The notes below the pieces were generated by a model that was not told the DNA's origin, did no database searches, and was given only the letters and a program-made list of their open reading frames with translations. DNA of 40,726 nucleotides from an uncultured Succinivibrionaceae bacterium (GTDB lineage: Bacteria > Pseudomonadota > Gammaproteobacteria > Enterobacterales > Succinivibrionaceae), in the NCBI GenBank assembly GCA_944389835.1, contig CALXNU010000011.1, forward strand, positions 1-40,726, in the 5' to 3' direction. Shown here in pieces: positions 26,978-35,560 of the stretch. How positions within the stretch are numbered: position 1 is the first letter of the stretch; every line of letters starts with the position of its first letter. The translations under genes and the position numbers were made by a program.

Positions 26978-28846
26978 ATGAAGCATATAAAAGTTTTAGC
27001 TTTAAGCGTCTTAAGTGCGCTTGCAGGAACTGTGATTGCAGCTCCTATGCAACAGAACGTAGGAAGTACTGGAGTTACTGGAAATACAAGTATTGATAAT
27101 ACTTATTTAGGTAATTCTACGGTGCCAAATCCTGCAAGTACCGGATCTTTACCTCAGCCTGTAAATAATTTAGGGAATCCTCCTTTAGTATCAGCTAATC
27201 AAGGTTCAATTCCTATGCAGGGATTACCGTTGGCAAATCAAGGGCAAGGCATCTATACTGTAAATCCTTACCAAGCAGGTAATGGCGTTTTTATCGGAGA
27301 AGCTCCTCTCCAAGGTCAACCTGCTTGGGCTCAAGGTAGTTATTATCAAGATAAAAATTCATGGCTTTTACCTTTTGGAGCTAACCTTTTTAAAGGTCGT
27401 TTTGCAGGAACTTATTCAGATAGTATTAATCCTGCTTATAAAATTGCTCCTGGCGATAGAATTGTCATTAGAATCTGGGGTGCAAGACAATATGATGATG
27501 TCTTAGCTGTAGATCAGCAAGGTAATATTTTTGTGCCTGAGGTTGGTCCTATTTCTGTTATGGGAATTACTAATGCACAATTACAAAATACTGTTAAGGC
27601 AAGAGTAGGGCAGGTCTTTACTAGCAATGTAGAGGTTTATGTAAATCTTTTAAGTTCACAGCCAATCGGCGTTTTTGTGTCGGGGTTTGTCACAAACCCT
27701 GGACAATATGCAGGCGGAGTATATGATTCTGTGCTCTCTTATGTTGACAGGGCTGGTGGAATTGATTTCAAAAGAGGCTCCTTTAGAGACTTAAAAGTTA
27801 AGCGTCAAGGTAAGGTAATTGCCTCTTATGATCTCTACAGTTTCATTCTAGATGGCACCACCCCGCAAGTAAGATTACAAGACGGTGATGTAATTGTTGC
27901 CACTAAACGTGGTGCCTCAGTCAGTGTCCGTGGTTTAGTTCGTGAAGAAGCCTTGTATGAGCTAAAAGAAGGTCGTAATACTGGCAGTTCCATTATTACC
28001 CTTGCCAACCCTGAAAGCTCAGTCTCTCATGTAAGCGTTACTGGCACACGCAATCAAAAGCCAATTAATCAATATTTAAGCTTAGCTGAGTTTAAAGACT
28101 TTAAGCTTTTTGATGGCGATATCGTAACCTTTGCAGCCGATGTCCAAGGTGAGACCTTAATTACTAAGGTAAGCGGTGCTATTGAAGGTTTATCACATTT
28201 TCCTATCAACAAAGAAAGACGATTAAGAGATTTATTAAGTTTTATTGAAGTAGATCCTGCAATTGGTGATGTGCATTCAGTTTATATCAAGCGCAAGTCA
28301 GTTGCCCAGCAACAAAAGCAAGTCATTACTGATGCCTTAAGACGCTTAGAGAAAAGCGCTCTTACCGCTACTTCAGCCTCAGTAGATGAAGCAGATATTC
28401 GTGTTCAAGAGGCAAGCTTAATTCAAGATTTTGTCAAACGTGCTCAAGCTCTAGAGCCTGATGGTGTAGTCGTAGTTTCAAGAGGCGGTGTTGTAAGTGA
28501 CATCCGTCTTGAAGATGGCGATGAAATTGTCATTCCAAAGGTTACCGATGTGGTCTTAGTGGCAGGAGAAGTCTTTATGCCTAAGGCTGTGACCTATGAC
28601 AAGAGCATGAGTCTTGATGACTATTTAGGCGCTGCTGGAGGCGTAAGCAATCGTGCAGATGATAAGAACATTTTAGTTGCCAAAGCAAATGGCGAGATTG
28701 GGCTTGCAGAAGACTTAGGTATTGAAGCAGGAGATCAGATCTTGGTAATGCCAAAGTTTGACAGCAAGAATATGCAACTTGCTAAAGATTTGATGCAGAT
28801 CATCTATCAGATGGCTGTGGCTACTAAGGTTGTGGTGGATTTATAA
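26978..28846 (+). CDS. kpsD: KpsD, outer-membrane polysaccharide export protein (OPX)
   Basis: A 622-residue OPX protein that forms the outer-membrane/periplasmic exit of the capsule exporter. The signal peptide is at residues 1-21 (cleavage near VIA/AP) with no lipobox Cys, as in KpsD and unlike Wza. An Asn/Gly/Gln/Pro-rich stretch (about 25-120) precedes the polysaccharide export domain beginning at YKIAPGDRI (154), then successive SLBB beta-grasp domains (about 225-300, 310-420, and 525-600 starting VVLVAGEVFMPKAV). The C-terminal helix-like tail is MQIIYQMAVATKVVVDL. It starts five bases after kpsE and ends directly at the next ATG. It is the last conserved export gene before the composition change. 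Confidence 0.93.
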   Translation: MKHIKVLALSVLSALAGTVIAAPMQQNVGSTGVTGNTSIDNTYLGNSTVPNPASTGSLPQPVNNLGNPPLVSANQGSIPMQGLPLANQGQGIYTVNPYQAGNGVFIGEAPLQGQPAWAQGSYYQDKNSWLLPFGANLFKGRFAGTYSDSINPAYKIAPGDRIVIRIWGARQYDDVLAVDQQGNIFVPEVGPISVMGITNAQLQNTVKARVGQVFTSNVEVYVNLLSSQPIGVFVSGFVTNPGQYAGGVYDSVLSYVDRAGGIDFKRGSFRDLKVKRQGKVIASYDLYSFILDGTTPQVRLQDGDVIVATKRGASVSVRGLVREEALYELKEGRNTGSSIITLANPESSVSHVSVTGTRNQKPINQYLSLAEFKDFKLFDGDIVTFAADVQGETLITKVSGAIEGLSHFPINKERRLRDLLSFIEVDPAIGDVHSVYIKRKSVAQQQKQVITDALRRLEKSALTATSASVDEADIRVQEASLIQDFVKRAQALEPDGVVVVSRGGVVSDIRLEDGDEIVIPKVTDVVLVAGEVFMPKAVTYDKSMSLDDYLGAAGGVSNRADDKNILVAKANGEIGLAEDLGIEAGDQILVMPKFDSKNMQLAKDLMQIIYQMAVATKVVVDL

Positions 28847-29917
28847 ATGCTAAAGAAATATAAAATAGCATTTTATAAGATACTTTATAAGATATTATCT
28901 CAGTTTGAACATCAAACTGAGATTGCTATTGTTTTTGGTACTGCAAGTAAAGATTATTTAAATCTTGATTGCATTTGCCAAGAATTACAAAATCGAAATA
29001 GAAAATTCTTTAAAATAGACGGAAATAAGTTTTCTATTTCTTCAATAATAAAATTAGCAAAATCTAAAGTGATTTGTGTAGATCAGTCAACACAAATCAT
29101 ATCAAATATACTTTTATGTAAAAATACCGAGCTTATACAAGTATGGCACGCTGGAGGCGCTTTTAAAAAATTTGGTTTTGATGCTTTTAGAAAGGATGTT
29201 GATAAAACAGAGGAAGAGAGAAGAATAAGCAGAATACATGGTCAATACGATTATGTGGTTTGCTCAGATCAAAAGCTTATTTCAATTTATGCTAAAGCCT
29301 TTAGAATTTCCCCCGATCATGTTCTTCCTCTAGGTTTACCGAGAACAGATTTGTTATATAAAGTTAATTACAATAATGAAAAAGAATTTTTAAGTCAGAA
29401 ATACAATATAAATCCAAATAAGAAATGGATTTTATATGCTCCAACCTTTAGAACTATTTCGCACAATAGGACTCTTCCGGAAGTTCCTGCCTTTTTATTA
29501 GATTTAAAAAAGACAGGCAAGATTGAAATCTTATATAAAGGTCATCCATCAGCCAAAATTATGGATAAAAAGGACAGTGAAAATTGGATAGATATCTCTA
29601 AAGAAAAATCAGTTGATATTTTATCAACAGCTGATGTTTTAATTTCTGATTTTTCATCAATTATTTTTGATTATGCTTTTTTCAAAAAACCAATAGTATT
29701 TTTTAGTAAAGATAGTAAAGAATACCTTTTAGATGAGCGAGGTATTTATTTCGATCTTAATTGCTACTTTAGTAAAGTTTTAAACAAAACATCTAATGAA
29801 ACATTAGAAGATTTAATAAAGCTAACATCTAGTAAGGTATGGTGTAATTTTATGTCTAGTTGCGATGGAAAATCTACTAGACGTTGTTGTGATTTCTTTG
29901 AAAAATTATTGGTATAG
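28847..29917 (+). CDS. CDP-glycerol/CDP-ribitol polyolphosphotransferase (TagF-like)
   Basis: A 356-residue GT-B enzyme of the CDP-glycerol glycerophosphotransferase family, the catalytic domain of TagB/TagF/TarL-type enzymes. Motifs seen are QVWHAGGAFKKFG with the catalytic-type His, LGLPRTD, YAPTFR, YKGHPS with the second His, and ISDFSSIIFDYAF followed by KPIVFF. It should transfer a polyol phosphate from its CDP donor. TarI and TarJ next door point to ribitol phosphate. ATG 28847 directly follows the kpsD stop. The gene is clearly more AT-rich than the export genes, marking the start of the serotype-specific region. It could be the polymerase or a primer enzyme. Confidence 0.87.
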   Translation: MLKKYKIAFYKILYKILSQFEHQTEIAIVFGTASKDYLNLDCICQELQNRNRKFFKIDGNKFSISSIIKLAKSKVICVDQSTQIISNILLCKNTELIQVWHAGGAFKKFGFDAFRKDVDKTEEERRISRIHGQYDYVVCSDQKLISIYAKAFRISPDHVLPLGLPRTDLLYKVNYNNEKEFLSQKYNINPNKKWILYAPTFRTISHNRTLPEVPAFLLDLKKTGKIEILYKGHPSAKIMDKKDSENWIDISKEKSVDILSTADVLISDFSSIIFDYAFFKKPIVFFSKDSKEYLLDERGIYFDLNCYFSKVLNKTSNETLEDLIKLTSSKVWCNFMSSCDGKSTRRCCDFFEKLLV

Positions 29918-29927
29918 GAATATTATT

Positions 29928-30626
29928 ATGAATTATGCAGTCCTTTTAGCAGGTGGTACTGGAACTAGATTAAAATCTAGTAAAATTCCTAAACAATTCC
30001 TTGAATTAGGTGGAATTTCAGTACTTGAATCTGTAGTAGATAAATTTCTAGTTTGTGATAAGATTGATAAAATAGTTATTGTTGTAAATGAAGTGTGGCT
30101 TGATCATGCTAAGTCTTTGCTTGTTAGCGATAAATATAATAATGTTATTATCTGTGCAGGTGGTGCAACAAGGCAGGAGTCTTTATATAATGGATTAAAA
30201 TTAATAAGGGATAAATATGGAATTTCAAGTGATGATAAAATAGTATCTCATGATATAGCTCGACCTTTTATAACTTTAAAAATAATAGAAGATAACATAA
30301 AAGCGTTAGATAATAGTCGTGTAGCAGATACAGTCATACCAGCTACAGATACCATTGTTAAATCAGAAAATAACCTATTTATTACCGAGATCCCAAAAAG
30401 ATCTCAAATGTATCAAGGACAAACTCCCCAAAGTTTTTATTTATCTGACTTTATAGATTTATATGAAAAACTAGATAAAGAATATTTAGATAGTTTAACT
30501 GATGCTGCAAGAATGTTTGTTGAAAATGGCTATCAAGTAGCTTTAGTTAAAGGCTCTGAATTTAATATAAAAATAACTACTGATTACGATTTTATGATTG
30601 CAAAGTATTTGGTCGGAATAAAATAA
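29928..30626 (+). CDS. tarI: Ribitol-5-phosphate cytidylyltransferase (TarI; IspD family)
   Basis: A 232-residue IspD-family nucleotidyltransferase. The nucleotide-binding motif LLAGGTGTRL is near residue 6, with the PKQF element, and HDIARPFI resembles TarI more than IspD. It should make CDP-ribitol from CTP and ribitol 5-phosphate. ATG 29928 is chosen because AGGA at 29916-29919 lies eight bases upstream and the protein then begins as family members do; an upstream ATG at 29865 would overlap the previous gene. IspD itself cannot be excluded on motifs alone, but the adjacent TarJ makes TarI much more likely. Confidence 0.88.
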   Translation: MNYAVLLAGGTGTRLKSSKIPKQFLELGGISVLESVVDKFLVCDKIDKIVIVVNEVWLDHAKSLLVSDKYNNVIICAGGATRQESLYNGLKLIRDKYGISSDDKIVSHDIARPFITLKIIEDNIKALDNSRVADTVIPATDTIVKSENNLFITEIPKRSQMYQGQTPQSFYLSDFIDLYEKLDKEYLDSLTDAARMFVENGYQVALVKGSEFNIKITTDYDFMIAKYLVGIK

Positions 30627-30627
30627 A

Positions 30628-31653
30628 ATGCTTAAAGAAGTAGTTAAGCTTGTAAAGCCTGGTGTTTTTGTGCCAACATTTGAGGCTATCAAATTAAATG
30701 AAAAAGTGATAGTCAAACCCGAGTATCTATCGATTTGTGCAGCAGATGTACGTTATTATTTAGGACAACGTCCTAAAAAAGTTTTAAAGAAAAAGCTCCC
30801 TCTAGCTTTAATTCATGAAGCAGTAGGTCGAGTTGTTTATGACCCACTAGGATGTATAAAGAAAGGAACCTATTGTGTGTTACTTCCTGGTGGAAATGAT
30901 GTTACAGATGAGATCAGTAACTATCGAGAACATGCTTTTTTTAGATCAAGTTCTGCTGATGGGTTCTGTCAAGAAGTCATGTCTATGGACAGAGAAGAAA
31001 TTATTCTTATTCCAGACAATGAAGATCCTATTCCTTTTGTATTTACAGAATTAATTAGCGTTTGTTGTCATGCTTTAAGAAGAGCAAAATCTTTATACGA
31101 AATTTACAGACGTGACAACAACAAAATTAATATAGGTGTATGGGGAGATGGAATTCTCGGCTATTTAATGAGTTTGGTTATATCTAAAGATGAACTCTGT
31201 GGAGAGCTAACCGTAATTGGAAAGCACGAGGAAAGGATGAGCTTAATTTCTTGTGCTCAACACAAATATAGTACTTATGATATGTACAACAACCTTTCAG
31301 TGGATATTGCTTTTGAATGTGTGGGAGGAGAAGGAGCTGTAAATGCAATTAATGATGCAATTGAACATTTAAAACCGTGTGGAATTTTAGTGCTAATGGG
31401 AGTTTCAGAGCATGGACAACTAATTAACACAAGAAGAGTTTTAGAAAAAGGACTTACAATTATTGGAAGCAGTAGATCAAGAAAAATTGATTTTGAATCT
31501 GCTTTTGATTTGATAAAAAAATTAACTAATAAAGGTCCTCTTCAAAAAATTTTAGGTAGACTTGAGCTGGTTGAAAATATTCAAGATCTTATAAATTCTT
31601 TTGAAAAGCATATAAAGATGCAGGAAAAAGAAGTAATTTATTTTAATATTTAA
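30628..31653 (+). CDS. tarJ: Ribulose-5-phosphate reductase (TarJ)
   Basis: A 341-residue zinc-type medium-chain dehydrogenase that closely resembles TarJ from memory: YLSICAADVRYYLGQRP, KLPLALIHEA, ADGFCQEV, FECVGGEGAVNAINDAI, MGVSEHGQLINTR and IIGSSRSRKIDFE. It reduces ribulose 5-phosphate to ribitol 5-phosphate, feeding TarI. The Cys of SIC and the HE pair, likely zinc ligands, are present; the residue after the Cys is Ala where Staphylococcus TarJ, as I recall it, has His. It starts one base after the tarI stop, which lacks a strong ribosome site, so coupling is likely. In Haemophilus type a/b capsules these two activities are fused (Bcs1); here they are separate. Confidence 0.9.
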   Translation: MLKEVVKLVKPGVFVPTFEAIKLNEKVIVKPEYLSICAADVRYYLGQRPKKVLKKKLPLALIHEAVGRVVYDPLGCIKKGTYCVLLPGGNDVTDEISNYREHAFFRSSSADGFCQEVMSMDREEIILIPDNEDPIPFVFTELISVCCHALRRAKSLYEIYRRDNNKINIGVWGDGILGYLMSLVISKDELCGELTVIGKHEERMSLISCAQHKYSTYDMYNNLSVDIAFECVGGEGAVNAINDAIEHLKPCGILVLMGVSEHGQLINTRRVLEKGLTIIGSSRSRKIDFESAFDLIKKLTNKGPLQKILGRLELVENIQDLINSFEKHIKMQEKEVIYFNI

Positions 31654-31670
31654 TATATATATATATATAT
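31653..31670 (+). repeat. (AT)9 tract between tarJ and the TagF-HAD gene
   Basis: Nine AT units begin at the last base of the tarJ stop codon and end 5 bases before the AGGAG ribosome site (31675-31679) of the next gene. Slippage would change the spacing upstream of that site rather than a reading frame. It resembles the (AT)11 tract at 39429-39450. Confidence 0.85.
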
Positions 31671-31685
31671 TACTAGGAGAATAAA

Positions 31686-34600
31686 ATGACTCTAAACAAT
31701 AAATTATCAGAAAAATTAAGCAATATAAATTCAGAGTACATTTGGTTATTTAATTCTGCAAGTGGATTTTATGGCAATGTTAAATATTTATTTATTTATA
31801 TGAATAAATTTAAAAAAGATAAATATCATTGTTATTATTTAACCCAAGACAAAACAAATTTAGAATTTATTAGAAAACAAGGGTTTGAGGCATATGAATT
31901 CTTTTCAGAAGAAGGAAAATATTTAATGTCAAAAGCTGGGGTTTATGTGAATGAACAAATTAAAGAGGTCTACCCAAAAGAAATAATGCATTGTAAGCTA
32001 CTTAATTTATATCATGGTGTTGGATTAAAAAAAATAGAAAGAAAGGCTGATAGAGACAATTTAAGATTATTGGTAGCATCAAAATATATTAAATATAATA
32101 ATTTTATTAGAAATAACATGTGCTTTTTAGTTACATCGCCTATGATGGAAAAGCACTTTAAAAATATGTTAGATTTAGAAGATTCTCAAATAATACGTGG
32201 TTTATATCCAAGAAATATAGTTCCTTCTTTAATAAATAAGGATAAAGAAAAGTTATATAATCTTTTATCTACTGCAAAAGGTAAAAAAATAATATTATAC
32301 TGCCCAACATTTAGAGATTCCGACCCATCAAATTTTTTATCTAAATCATTAGTAAACTTAGAAAGTCTAAACAAGACTTTAATTATGAATGACTTTATTT
32401 TATATATAAAACTACATGTAAAAATAAATAATGATTTTTTAGCAGATCAAATAAGAAATAATATTTATAGCAACATAAGAATGTGGGATAAAGATCTAGA
32501 CGTTTATGATTTCTTTAGTATTTTTTATGCAGCTATTGTTGATTATAGCTCTATTTATTATGATATTCTTGCAGCTGGTGTAACTCGATTTATTAGGTAT
32601 ATCTATGATTATTCAAGTAATGTCAATATGCTTGAATATGATTATTTTTCTAATACATCAGGAATTATTGCATATTCCTTTGAAGAGTTATTAGAAAATA
32701 TAAATAAATTAAACGATGCAAAATATCAACAAGAATTTTTAAAAGAAAATGACGTTATCTTAGAAAGATTTTGGGGCTATTCTGATGACAAAACATGTGA
32801 CTCTATAATAAAACAAACTCATGAGTTTAAGATACAAAATAAGATTTACTCAGTCTTTTATAGTTATGACATATTTGACACACTAATCCATAGAGATATT
32901 AGTGAACCTAGTGCTATATTTTTACAGGTTCAAGAAAAAATAAATCAGAATAAAGACTTTATATCATTTCCTTCTATATTTTATTGTGCCTATGAAGACA
33001 TTAGAAGTAGAGCTGAAAAAAACGAAAGAGAATATCAATTAAAATCTAAAAATATCAAAGAAATTAAGTTTTATAAAATCTTTAAAAGGATAGCTGATAT
33101 TTATTCTTTAAATCAAAGGCAAATTAGATTTCTAATAAAATATGAATTAGAAGCTGAATATAATTCAATCTATGTAGATCATACAATTTCAGATGAAATT
33201 TTAGAACATTTATCTAATAATGATAAAGTAGTATTAATATCGGATATGTACCTTCCTGTTCGATTCATAAAACTACTACTTAAAAAATCTTGTTCGTATG
33301 AAATAAGTAAATTACCAATTTATGTTTCTAGTGAATTTATGGTTCAAAAAAGGTCAGGAGAATTATTTTACGAAGTGTATGCTGATAATCAACCTTGGTG
33401 TTATAATAAATGGGTTCATAAAGGAGATAATAAAGTATCTGATTTCAATCTTCCATTAAGCATAGGAATTGATGCACAACTATATAAATATTTTAATTTA
33501 AATATATTTGAAAAGCGTTTAATAACAGTACATCATAATAGTGACATATTTAAAATAGCAAATTTATATAGATCATTTAGACAGAATCATGATGTTTCTG
33601 ATCTAAAATCGTATTTTTCTTATACTATTGCATCTGGAATACTAGTACCCTACTTAAAATGGGTAATAGATGATGCTGTAAAAAGAAAAATTGATTGTTT
33701 ATATTTTATTTCACGCGATGGAATACTTTTGCAAAATATAGCTAATAAGATTATAGCTAAATTTAAATACGATATAAAAACCAAATTAATTTATGGATCA
33801 CGTGCTGCTTGGAGACTTCCATCAAATATAGATTATTTAGATGATGATTTCTTTTCTAATCATGGTAGCTTTACTGGTATTGATAGTAAGGATAATTTAT
33901 TAAAAATGCTACACTTATCTGATTCTAGATTTAATAAGTTATTTCCAGAATTAAAAGATATTGATTACATTGACTCTGTTAAAAATAAGCAAATTAGAGA
34001 ATTTTTTAAAAATTCTCCTGTTTTTAAATGCGAAATGCTTAAAATTGCCGAACGATTACGGACCAATTTAATAGGCTATTTAAAGCAAGAGATTAATTTT
34101 TCAGAAAATTTTGCATTTGTTGAATTTTGGGCAAGAGGTTATACTCAAACCTGCTTAGGTAAGTTATTTAATGTAATGCTTAAAAACTATAAAACAGAAT
34201 TTTATTACTTTAGAAGTATTCTTCCATCTGAAAATTTAAACATAAGATATAACTATTCTGATCAGAATTTAAGTTTATTATTTATTGAAGCAATTTTTGC
34301 TAATGCTCCTATCACTACTGTAACTGGTTATAAACAAATAAAAGAAAATTATATACCAATTTTTAAAAATCAAAATTTTGATGGTGATCTATTAGAAAAA
34401 ATTAATTTATCGTGTTCTAAATTTATTAATGATATATATGCAGTTGAATTTAATGATATTTCAAAATGTTTACATTTACTTTCGTCGTTTTGCATTAAAT
34501 ATGTTAATGATACACCAACAGCAGAATTTATATGTAAAGTTATAGGAAGTCTAAAATATTCCGATACTATTTGGGAACAACCTAAAGAATATGCTCCAAT

Positions 34601-34928
34601 ACTAAATAAAAAATTATGTGATCAAATTTGTGCCTTAAATAAAAATAAACAATCTTTACTAAAAATCACTCGTTCTCTTGAAATGAGTTTATCAAGGTCT
34701 TCAAAAGAAATAAAAGATTATTTTAAAACATTAAGCGATAATGAAAATTTAAAAACAGATAATAATTTAAAAAAATCAAAACTTATTAATAAACTCTATT
34801 CTGATCCGCTTTTGTATTGTTTGGATTCCAAAATATATATATTAAGAATATGTGGTTATCTTTTAAGGATGATGCCTTTTTTGAGAAAACCAATAATATT
34901 TTTTATCAAAAAATGGATGAAAGATTAA
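31686..34928 (+). CDS. TagF-like polyolphosphotransferase fused to a HAD-family domain
   Basis: A 1080-residue fusion protein. Residues about 15-375 form a CDP-glycerol glycerophosphotransferase-like domain (NLYHGVGLKK, YCPTFRD, IKLHVKIN, VDYSSIYYDI). Residues about 385-1000 match the HAD-like proteins found in capsule loci: YDIFDTLIHR with nucleophile Asp395, ISDMYLP, KGDNKVSDFNLP, then a second conserved block beginning FISRDGILLQ. The tail (about 1000-1080) is basic and ends with a hydrophobic, possibly membrane-binding stretch. It probably extends or links the ribitol-phosphate backbone, with the HAD part acting on a phosphorylated intermediate; the exact reactions are unknown. The start has AGGAG six bases upstream. 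Very AT-rich, as its neighbours. Confidence 0.83.
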   Translation: MTLNNKLSEKLSNINSEYIWLFNSASGFYGNVKYLFIYMNKFKKDKYHCYYLTQDKTNLEFIRKQGFEAYEFFSEEGKYLMSKAGVYVNEQIKEVYPKEIMHCKLLNLYHGVGLKKIERKADRDNLRLLVASKYIKYNNFIRNNMCFLVTSPMMEKHFKNMLDLEDSQIIRGLYPRNIVPSLINKDKEKLYNLLSTAKGKKIILYCPTFRDSDPSNFLSKSLVNLESLNKTLIMNDFILYIKLHVKINNDFLADQIRNNIYSNIRMWDKDLDVYDFFSIFYAAIVDYSSIYYDILAAGVTRFIRYIYDYSSNVNMLEYDYFSNTSGIIAYSFEELLENINKLNDAKYQQEFLKENDVILERFWGYSDDKTCDSIIKQTHEFKIQNKIYSVFYSYDIFDTLIHRDISEPSAIFLQVQEKINQNKDFISFPSIFYCAYEDIRSRAEKNEREYQLKSKNIKEIKFYKIFKRIADIYSLNQRQIRFLIKYELEAEYNSIYVDHTISDEILEHLSNNDKVVLISDMYLPVRFIKLLLKKSCSYEISKLPIYVSSEFMVQKRSGELFYEVYADNQPWCYNKWVHKGDNKVSDFNLPLSIGIDAQLYKYFNLNIFEKRLITVHHNSDIFKIANLYRSFRQNHDVSDLKSYFSYTIASGILVPYLKWVIDDAVKRKIDCLYFISRDGILLQNIANKIIAKFKYDIKTKLIYGSRAAWRLPSNIDYLDDDFFSNHGSFTGIDSKDNLLKMLHLSDSRFNKLFPELKDIDYIDSVKNKQIREFFKNSPVFKCEMLKIAERLRTNLIGYLKQEINFSENFAFVEFWARGYTQTCLGKLFNVMLKNYKTEFYYFRSILPSENLNIRYNYSDQNLSLLFIEAIFANAPITTVTGYKQIKENYIPIFKNQNFDGDLLEKINLSCSKFINDIYAVEFNDISKCLHLLSSFCIKYVNDTPTAEFICKVIGSLKYSDTIWEQPKEYAPILNKKLCDQICALNKNKQSLLKITRSLEMSLSRSSKEIKDYFKTLSDNENLKTDNNLKKSKLINKLYSDPLLYCLDSKIYILRICGYLLRMMPFLRKPIIFFIKKWMKD

Positions 34929-34968
34929 TTAATATAAGATTTTAGCAAAGTCTTCTAGGAGTTTTATT

Positions 34969-35560
34969 ATGAAAAATAATTTTTCTTACGTTTTATTTGC
35001 CAATAAATCTATGGTTTTTGCGTTAGCTACGCTTATTATTAACATACAAAATATAGATAAAAATTTTGATGATATATTATGTTATCATGATGGTTTTAGC
35101 GCTAATACATTAGATTATTTAAATAAGTTAGTTGATAAAACAACTAATCACAAAATTATATTCTTCAAATATACATTACAAGATTTCTGTAATGAATTTG
35201 ATTTAGACGCAGATAATTTAAGTAATTCAACAGAGAATTTTATAAAAAAATATTCACATCTTGCTTTGGTTAAATATAAATTTTTAGAGCATCTAAAAAA
35301 TTATAGATCACTTTTACTTTTAGACTTAGATACGTTATTACAACATAGCCCAAATAATTTATCAAATATCAAAGGATTTGCCTGGTCTAATGGAACAGGA
35401 TTTAAAAAGAAATTTTATAATTGTTTAAATGATAAATTACCTTTTAATGAGAATGAAATATTATGTCAAATTCCAAACTTCTCAGACAAAACTCCTTCCC
35501 CGAATGGAGGGTGTCTTTTTAGCAGTGACGATTATGATTATAATTCTAAATTTTTCTGTG
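34969..35560 (+). pseudogene. Glycosyltransferase (family 8-like), 5' part, split by an insertion sequence
   Basis: The first about 197 codons of a glycosyltransferase. AGGAG lies seven bases before the ATG. LLLLDLDTLL contains a DxD-type metal/sugar-nucleotide motif at Asp119-Leu-Asp121, and FAWSNGTG and SPNGGCLFSS follow as in family 8-like enzymes. The frame then enters the insertion sequence near 35561 and stops at 35631 with an unrelated tail. The 3' part resumes after the element at about 37382. The protein is therefore inactive as sequenced. Confidence 0.8.
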
